Shown: one piece after another, positions 60,301 through 64,000 of the stretch
How the letters are laid out: every line of letters begins with the position of its first letter
Numbering within the stretch: position 1 is the stretch's first letter
Assembly: GCF_963676685.1 (NCBI RefSeq)
Contig: NC_092350.1
Location: forward strand, 9,281,307 to 9,345,306
Direction: 5' to 3'
Length of the DNA: 64,000 nt
From: Mytilus edulis
Taxonomy: Eukaryota > Mollusca > Bivalvia > Mytilida > Mytilidae
The notes under the pieces: model-generated
Database searches by the model: none
What the model saw: the letters and a program-made list of their open reading frames with translations, nothing else
What the model was told of the DNA's origin: nothing
Position numbers and translations under genes: made by a program

Positions 60301-62308
60301 TCGAAATATCAATGTTATTTGTACAAGGCTTGGAAAAGGTTGAAAGTGAGGCTGTGCCGAGCATTTCTACCTGTTTCGAGCCGAGTACAAATAACATTGA
60401 TATTTCGAGACAATGTATGGTTATTCTTTATATACTGCAACTCTTAAAACTGTTCTAAATGAAGTAATTAGGGTAAAAACCATCATTTCCTAATTGTGAG
60501 CGGACAACGTAAAATTTCCGCGAACCTGTATGTTTTATTGACGTCATAAATAAAAACTCTACGGAAACACATTGTCAACGTCATAAATAAGGTGATATAC
60601 GGTCAGTGACTGTATATCACATATGAATATACGGTCAATTCAATTTGACTGCTCAAATAGCACAGCTGCAGTATATATATATATCATATAGGCGAATTAC
60701 TTTAATAGATGAAGGGAAATTATATGTTTAAATCCACTAAAACAGTCGCATTTAGTTTATTATTGTGTTTATGGCATTTTTCAGTGAAAGTTTTGAGGAA
60801 AGATTTAACAACAGCAGATCCAGGAGAATTGGGCCAGATTGCTGTAAAGTGAGTAAATAAATATGTATTACAATGTTAAACACATGGAATTGCATAGTAG
60901 TAAAAATATACATTGATAACATTTTACCAGGTTTTTATGTAAAATAAAAATTATTATGAATAAGGTTTTTTATTTAATATGAATCGGTCATGTTGTTACC
61001 TGGTAACATATTTTTTTTAAATATGGATTTTAGTTGTAATGATGAGACATTTGTTTTTGTGTGGGAACTCCCTTTTGTCCACTAGCTGTAGTCCATATTG
61101 CATATGTTGTTTACTGGCATTTAAAATATGCATGATGTCATAATTCGTAGGCTGCCTTTGCCACCTGGAGCTTTTAGTACTCTGTGGGAGAGTGAGGAGA
61201 GGTTCAAAGATACATATTACAAGACAATACCAGTAAGTGCAGATTTGTTCTCTAATTTTTGATTTCATGGTTTATCAAGTCTGCATACCGACCTATGAAA
61301 AAAATACTTGAATATTAGATATAAGGTTTTACCCTCAGTATAGTAACATGGATTGCATTTTAGCTGCATAGTCATGGAAATAAGCATTTTTACATCAGTT
61401 TTAGCCTTTTCCAGATGCATATTTTGTGACTACTGTAATTGATTGTTTTTTTCCACCATTTCACATAATGAAAATGGTGTTAAAATAATTACTTTCAATT
61501 TGATATCATCAAATATTTTTTTATGTGAAAATTTGAAAAAAAATCTTATATAAAAAAATACTTAATGCCATAAAATTCAACATCAATGCAGTAATTCCAT
61601 ATCATAATGATCACTTTATATTCAAAACAATTCAGAGAAATCTAATAGACAACTTTTGAGTTCGATGCATTTCCGTCAAAAACTCTGGTTTTAGTGAATG
61701 TCATTTGTGCGTTTAGGGGCGTCGTCACTTCCATTCCAATGTTGAGCAAGTGGTTGGAAAACTATAACTCTGTATTGTACGAATTATTCGGCAAATTGAA
61801 TTCCCAAAATTGACAATCAGCACTGTTGTCATTAAGGAATTGTCGGTAAGTACCTACAGAACAACCATTATTTCTAGTTTATCCTGCACAATGACAATCA
61901 CTAAGACACTTGATGAATGTAAATAGTGCAGGGATGCAGGAGATCCCCTCTATCTGGTAAATGGCGTCATAAAGGTGCGCATAATTGACGAGTTTTTTCC
62001 GGTGACAGATGAACTCAAAAGTGGTCTATTGTAATGTATTAAAAATCTGAGGAGCACATACATTGCAAAATATTTTTCACTCCTTAGTAAATACCTTATA
62101 AATCATTCTTTAATATTGTTATCTGTGTGGCTGGTAAATTTTTAGAATTGATGATGCCAGATTATCATTTGTTTTTACATTGCAGGGGTATTATGACACA
62201 ATGGATGCAGGGTTTATGGATGAAGAAGGATATGTAAGTGTAATGGCTAGAACTGATGATGTCATCAATGTAGCAGGACACAGATTATCTACTGGTCAAC
62301 TTGAAGAG
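48074..62308 (+). CDS. ACSS3: Acyl-CoA synthetase short-chain family member 3, mitochondrial (partial, exons 1-14)
   Basis: Fourteen exons join in frame: 48074-48333, 49022-49166, 49589-49777, 50612-50743, 51220-51363, 54754-54834, 56125-56220, 57067-57177, 58841-58884, 59398-59504, 60170-60265, 60785-60848, 61151-61232, 62186-62308. The total is 1674 nt (558 codons). The enzyme forms short-chain acyl-CoA (propionyl-CoA preferred in studied ACSS3) from carboxylate, ATP and CoA in the mitochondrial matrix. Seen: basic N-terminal targeting stretch (1-45), ACS N-terminal domain (from SPEDFW, 55-60), phosphate loop [10 protein letters not shown] (281-290), [16 protein letters not shown] (318-333), adenine-site WWQTETG (433-439), and core GYYDTMDAG with DD 541-542 and GHR 548-550. 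ACSS3 proteins are about 690 aa, so about 130 residues with the catalytic lysine lie beyond the window. Exon 6 sits at the end of a 39-copy minisatellite carrying decoy acceptors. Confidence 0.93.
48440..48569. mobile_element. 130-bp MITE with 9-bp target duplication in ACSS3 intron 1
   Basis: Inverted ends TAGTCCAAATAATT and AATTATTTGGACTA with near-complementary halves throughout. It is flanked by identical 9-bp duplications gagacacat (48431-48439 and 48570-48578). A 9-bp duplication is characteristic of Mutator-like (MULE) and some other elements. Confidence 0.9.
48657..48707. mobile_element. 51-bp deletion derivative of the same MITE
   Basis: Same ends (TAGTCCAAATAATTATGA and TTTTTTTGGACTA) with most of the middle lost. 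Flanked by the 9-bp duplication caggatcgg (48648-48656 and 48708-48716), so it was an independent insertion. Confidence 0.88.
48867..48960. mobile_element. Third, truncated copy of the same MITE next to exon 2
   Basis: Left end TAGTCCAAATAATTATGAGG is present, and the GGAAGGCATCACAGAAAAA block matches the interior of the 48440 copy, but there is no right end. It stops about 60 bases before the exon 2 acceptor. Confidence 0.75.
49022..49166 (+). CDS. ACSS3: ACSS3 exon 2
   Basis: Acceptor acttttag, donor gtatga; 145 nt. Encodes [18 protein letters not shown] and VAIIYDSP, the conserved ACS N-terminal signature with the N-x-C-x-N-x-x-D-R-H pattern. Confidence 0.92.
49589..49777 (+). CDS. ACSS3: ACSS3 exon 3
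   Basis: Acceptor aatttcag, donor gttagc; 63 codons in phase 0. Encodes the [20 protein letters not shown] and [16 protein letters not shown] core of the AMP-forming fold. Confidence 0.93.
49845..50235. mobile_element. 391-bp element with short inverted ends in ACSS3 intron 3
   Basis: Ends ATACCCCATGC and GCATGGGGTAT are exact complements. The interior shares GATAATAAGGA and CGACAGGAAATTA blocks with 47340-47690. No coding capacity. Confidence 0.75.
50612..50743 (+). CDS. ACSS3: ACSS3 exon 4
   Basis: Acceptor ttttttcag, donor gtaagt; 44 codons in phase 0, encoding [15 protein letters not shown] and [11 protein letters not shown], conserved in ACSS3. Confidence 0.92.
51220..51363 (+). CDS. 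ACSS3: ACSS3 exon 5 (ATP-binding loop)
   Basis: Acceptor catttttag, donor gtaggt; 48 codons in phase 0, ending with [16 protein letters not shown], the P-loop of AMP-forming synthetases. Two decayed partial copies of its 3' half follow in the intron (51375-51510). Confidence 0.94.
51375..51510 (+). pseudogene. Two decayed partial copies of ACSS3 exon 5 in intron 5
   Basis: Copy one (about 51375-51405) keeps CCCTGTCCCGGCTACTGATC and is cut at CTATGGTAAATG. Copy two (about 51419-51510) keeps CTGTCCAGGCTACTGATCCT through GCATCAGAAACAACAG and ends ACCCAAG|gtaagtgtcatgtgg, an intact consensus donor in the same context as the real one. Small indels break the frame of copy two. Confidence 0.85.
51866..54829 (+). 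repeat. 76-bp minisatellite made of the exon 6 acceptor plus partial exon 6, 39 copies
   Basis: Thirty-nine units start at 51866 + 76n (n = 0 to 38). The last one, at 54754, is the real exon 6, and the 2888 bp between first and last is exactly 38 x 76, so there are no net indels. Each unit holds an acceptor (tttatttgatttgtag) and about 53 nt of exon (GCTGTAGTAAGACC through GGTCAATGTG). Variants cluster at codons 5-6 (CCGAGT, CCGAGC, CCCAGT, CTGAGT, CCAAGT), plus GCTATA, ACTGTA and GGTAATG types. The first and last units share CCAAGT. Reading through any decoy unit reaches TGA at the next unit's TTTGATTT. Confidence 0.96.
54754..54834 (+). CDS. ACSS3: ACSS3 exon 6
   Basis: 27 codons in phase 0, encoding [20 protein letters not shown] then YGLKPKD, with a gtaaga donor. 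It matches the ACSS3 AVVRP-GG-AV motif after the P-loop. Only this last array unit continues into the exon body, so its acceptor must be used for a functional product. Confidence 0.92.
54880..55135. mobile_element. Family E repeat in ACSS3 intron 6, second copy at 29030-29285
   Basis: Shares blocks such as GTTGTCAATGAAAT, AGGTAAAATAG and TTATCATTGGT with 29030-29285. An internal inverted pair (ATTGGTCATCTCAAC and GTTGAGATGACCAA) suggests a small fold-back element. Confidence 0.7.
55412..55705 (+). mobile_element. Interspersed repeat with GTCC-rich track in ACSS3 intron 6
   Basis: Begins GGCCCACCTACGATAGTAGA, continues with a tetranucleotide-like GTCCGTTC/GTCCATCT track, and ends near CTATGGACACATTCTTGTTT. 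I recognise the start and end as recurring in bivalve genomes. It explains the 92-aa frame here. Confidence 0.65.
56125..56220 (+). CDS. ACSS3: ACSS3 exon 7
   Basis: Acceptor ctattttag, donor gtaaat; 32 codons. Encodes [20 protein letters not shown] then [12 protein letters not shown], a highly conserved acyl/CoA-site segment of acetyl-CoA synthetase-like enzymes. Confidence 0.94.
57067..57177 (+). CDS. ACSS3: ACSS3 exon 8
   Basis: Acceptor aatttgtag, donor gtaaga; 37 codons. Encodes [20 protein letters not shown] then [17 protein letters not shown], including the APTA-R motif. Confidence 0.93.
57254..58106 (+). mobile_element. Pearl/HINE-like non-autonomous element in ACSS3 intron 8
   Basis: Starts TATACCCCCGCTTTAAAAAA, then a GTCC/GTCA/GTCT tetranucleotide microsatellite (about 57295-57382). 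Four 168-bp core repeats start at 57391, 57559, 57727 and 57895 (TTCGTCACATTTTTCTCAGG). It ends in a GGCGGGGGTATCATCAGTGA and GCAGTAGCTCGCAGTTTCAC tail. Microsatellite plus tandem core repeats of about 160 bp is the architecture described for bivalve pearl-type helentron-related elements. The unit length is a multiple of three, so two frames stay open by chance. Confidence 0.75.
58841..58884 (+). CDS. ACSS3: ACSS3 exon 9 (44 nt)
   Basis: Acceptor ttttacacag, donor gtaagt. Encodes [14 protein letters not shown] and two bases of a split Glu codon. Human ACSS3 has a slightly longer variable segment here. Confidence 0.85.
59398..59504 (+). CDS. ACSS3: ACSS3 exon 10
   Basis: Acceptor gtctttag, donor gtaagg. 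Encodes [20 protein letters not shown] and [10 protein letters not shown], giving the FVAGE-CD motif and the start of the WWQTETG adenine-binding motif. Confidence 0.93.
59565..59825 (+). mobile_element. Family A repeat copy in ACSS3 intron 10
   Basis: CCTGTCCCAAGTCAGGAGCC, AGTTCAGTGGTTGTCATTGG and TAGGCCGTTAGTTTCATATT match 44222-44587. Its tail is GGAAAATTGTCCTATTGGCA. It lies 60 bases after the exon 10 donor. Confidence 0.75.
60170..60265 (+). CDS. ACSS3: ACSS3 exon 11
   Basis: Acceptor tatttctag, donor gtaagt. Encodes [20 protein letters not shown] then [12 protein letters not shown], completing WWQTETG and carrying the G-A/S-GK-x-VPG motif. Confidence 0.92.
60282..60427. mobile_element. 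Fold-back element with perfect 43-bp arms in ACSS3 intron 11
   Basis: The left arm 60282-60324 (AGAATAACCATACATTGTCT and onward) and the right arm 60385-60427 are exact reverse complements around a 60-bp centre. It begins 16 bases after the exon 11 donor, and its RNA would form a long hairpin. A smaller near-palindrome follows at about 60591-60620. Confidence 0.88.
60785..60848 (+). CDS. ACSS3: ACSS3 exon 12 (64 nt)
   Basis: Acceptor atttttcag, donor gtgagt. Encodes [20 protein letters not shown] then VK, matching the G-x-I-V/A-V-K segment. Confidence 0.9.
61151..61232 (+). CDS. ACSS3: ACSS3 exon 13
   Basis: Acceptor aattcgtag, donor gtaagt. Encodes [20 protein letters not shown] then TYYKTIP, including the [11 protein letters not shown] motif typical of ACSS3. 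Confidence 0.94.
62186..62308 (+). CDS. ACSS3: ACSS3 exon 14, last exon in the window
   Basis: Acceptor acattgcag, donor gtaagg; 41 codons. Encodes [20 protein letters not shown] and [19 protein letters not shown], holding the ribose-binding Asp and the hinge motif. No further ACSS3 exon was found in the remaining 1.7 kb. Confidence 0.94.
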
Positions 62309-62650
62309 GTAAGGTTAGATATATAGATTCCGTCATTGCAACAATTGTGTTACTATATTTCTCCACTTGAGACAGATAAATTTTAATATTTAAAGCAAAG
62401 GCTTCCCAAGCTTTTAGAATAATTAAAATTTAACTGTTAAGAGTGAAGAAATATTGTAACACACAAGCTATAGTAGTAGGATCTGTTTTTCTAATGAATT
62501 TTATCCTTTTTTTTCAAAAACTGGCAGAAAGTTGTGTTCTTTATATGTGACATCATCAGGCATGGTTCCCTTTTTCATGATGTCACGATAGGAAATTCAG
62601 AAGAAATCAAGACAATTACACGTCACAATTAAATTTGGAACAATCATTTG

Positions 62651-62898
62651 TGCTGCATCGGATAGAAATCGACCTTATGCAAGTGCATGTACACATATAC
62701 ATATCTAAAACTTTGATCGATTTTGGAATAACTAAGATATAAAAGCTGCATTTTGGTCCGTTTAAAAGGGTTGTCTTCTTATGAAAACCTATTTTTGAAA
62801 CAATTACAGACTTTCCGTAGAAATTATTTCAACCCAAAATAGGTTAACAGAGGTATTGATTTTCGTTTGCATAAGGTCGATTTCTATCCCACGCAGCT
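62651..62898. repeat. Inverted repeat in ACSS3 intron 14
   Basis: The arm at 62651-62682 (TGCTGCATCGGATAGAAATC and CGACCTTATGCAA) faces 62867-62898 (TTGCATAAGGTCGATTTCTA and TCCCACGCAG) across about 185 bp. This fits a miniature transposon, though no clear target duplication was identified. Confidence 0.7.
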
Positions 62899-63409
62899 CA
62901 TTTGCTGAGAACAGATGTTTCACTACTGATGAGAAATGTATTTCTCACACTACTCAAGAAATGTGAAAATAGCACAAAAATTAAGAATTATAGAATAACT
63001 AATCAAAGAATTCAAATACAGAAAAATATTCAACGTGTGACCCAACAACACATTAATTCATGAATGTGGGAAACACATGAGCTAATGATCAGTGTTTTCC
63101 AGTCACTAGTTGAATATTTTATATATTTAAATTCTTTGATTATAGTTATTCTTTTTATTACATTGGCAAACAGCTTTTTTATGAAATTTAAGAAGAATAT
63201 TAAAGGAACTATATCTCTTTATAAGAATTCACAATTTTGTTTTTATTCCACATTATGGGCGTCTTGACCACGCCTATTGTTGTATGATGTCAGAGGAGTG
63301 AAATTATCAGTTTTTATTTTACTGGGAAATCTATGTAATTCATTGCAACCAATGTAATAATACATTAATTATACTCCATAGTTTGGCATTTAAATTGTTG
63401 AGTATAGAC

Positions 63410-63611
63410 TACTGTGGATTCATTTATTTTTTTGGGTACTAACTTTCGTGAATTAAGGAAAACATGCATGTTCATGGATATTTGATTTCATTGTTTTGCA
63501 GAAGTCTATTTACAAGCCTTTATAAAACATCTCATTCAATGAACATTTAATTTCGTGGTTCACTTGTATCCATGGAATCTGGTATCTGTAAATAATAATG
63601 AATCCACAGTA
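63410..63611. mobile_element. 202-bp MITE with CTGTGGATTCATT ends in ACSS3 intron 14
   Basis: TACTGTGGATTCATTTATTT at the left and AATAATGAATCCACAGTA at the right are inverted ends. A TA on each side is consistent with a Tc1/mariner-type target duplication. Confidence 0.8.
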
Positions 63612-64000
63612 TATTTTTACAGAATTACTTCCCCTTAAATGATCCAGAACTTACATATTGGTTTTGTCATCATTGTAATACAAGTGAACATAAAATCTGT
63701 TTCATTCTGGAAGTTCCTATTTAAAAGAAAGATATGAGAAATAAAGAGTGCATCAAATCTGAATGTATATTCAAAAAATTGTAATATTGGTTACAGGAAT
63801 ATACCATTTGTCATTTCTATTTGTTGTTCATAAGGAATGTTTGATGATGAAAATTGATAAGTGGAAGAATAATAATAATAAAGTTTTTGATGACACAAAA
63901 ATGTGTTGATAATATGAATAAAGACATGTACATACAAGGTATGAGTGCAAATAAACAATAGTTCTGTGGATGTAGTAGTAGGGTGCCCAGTATCAAAAAA

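Noticed and set aside
62309..64000. Possible further ACSS3 exon
   Set aside because: No frame matching the expected C-terminal lid (after GQLEE) is present; the cag at about 63500 lies within a MITE and is followed by no ACSS3-like sequence.

Overview
The window looks like genomic DNA from a bivalve, most likely a marine mussel (Mytilus). It is AT-rich and intron-rich. It is littered with interspersed repeats of kinds I associate with mussel genomes: the ACGCCAGACGCGCGTTTCG element, the GAGACAACTCTCC element, and a pearl-like element with 168-bp core repeats. No prokaryotic gene organisation is present. The genus call rests on repeat recognition from memory and was not searched.

Two well-supported protein genes are arranged head to head. 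(1) On the minus strand, 42763 down to 12383, twelve coding exons join in frame into a secreted protein of about 2373 residues. It has a signal peptide, an Arg-rich N-terminal part encoded by small exons, one 5.1-kb exon of N/Q-rich tandem repeats with an N-glycosylation-rich tail, a Lys-rich predicted-helical segment and a Ser/Thr/Asn-rich C-terminal part. Every intron is phase 1. I do not recognise the family; an extracellular matrix, shell or byssus role is only a guess. (2) On the plus strand, from 48074 to beyond the window end, fourteen exons encode the first 558 residues of a mitochondrial short-chain acyl-CoA synthetase of the ACSS3 type. The C-terminal lid domain lies outside the window. 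The ATGs are 5.3 kb apart.

Layout: 1-6700 is repeats and a duplicated block. 6713-8825 is a broken short-chain collagen (C4-like) gene relic. 8826-12382 is repeats and the second copy of the duplicated block, just 3' of the secreted-protein gene. 12383-42763 is that gene; its introns hold a pogo-like element, a 53-bp minisatellite and a split 25-bp satellite. 42764-48073 is the shared upstream region, with repeats and a palindromic 21-bp array. 48074-64000 is the ACSS3 gene, whose introns hold several miniature transposons and a 76-bp minisatellite.

The most unusual observation is that both genes carry minisatellites whose unit is an exon/intron junction. In the secreted-protein gene, the last 38 nt of exon 8 plus its 5' splice site are repeated 17 times (53-bp unit). 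In ACSS3, the 3' splice site plus the first about 53 nt of exon 6 are repeated 39 times (76-bp unit, no indels, 38 decoy acceptors). ACSS3 exon 5 also has two decayed partial copies, one with an intact donor. By hand translation, only the copy joined to the exon body keeps the reading frame in each array. How these genes are spliced correctly is therefore a real question.
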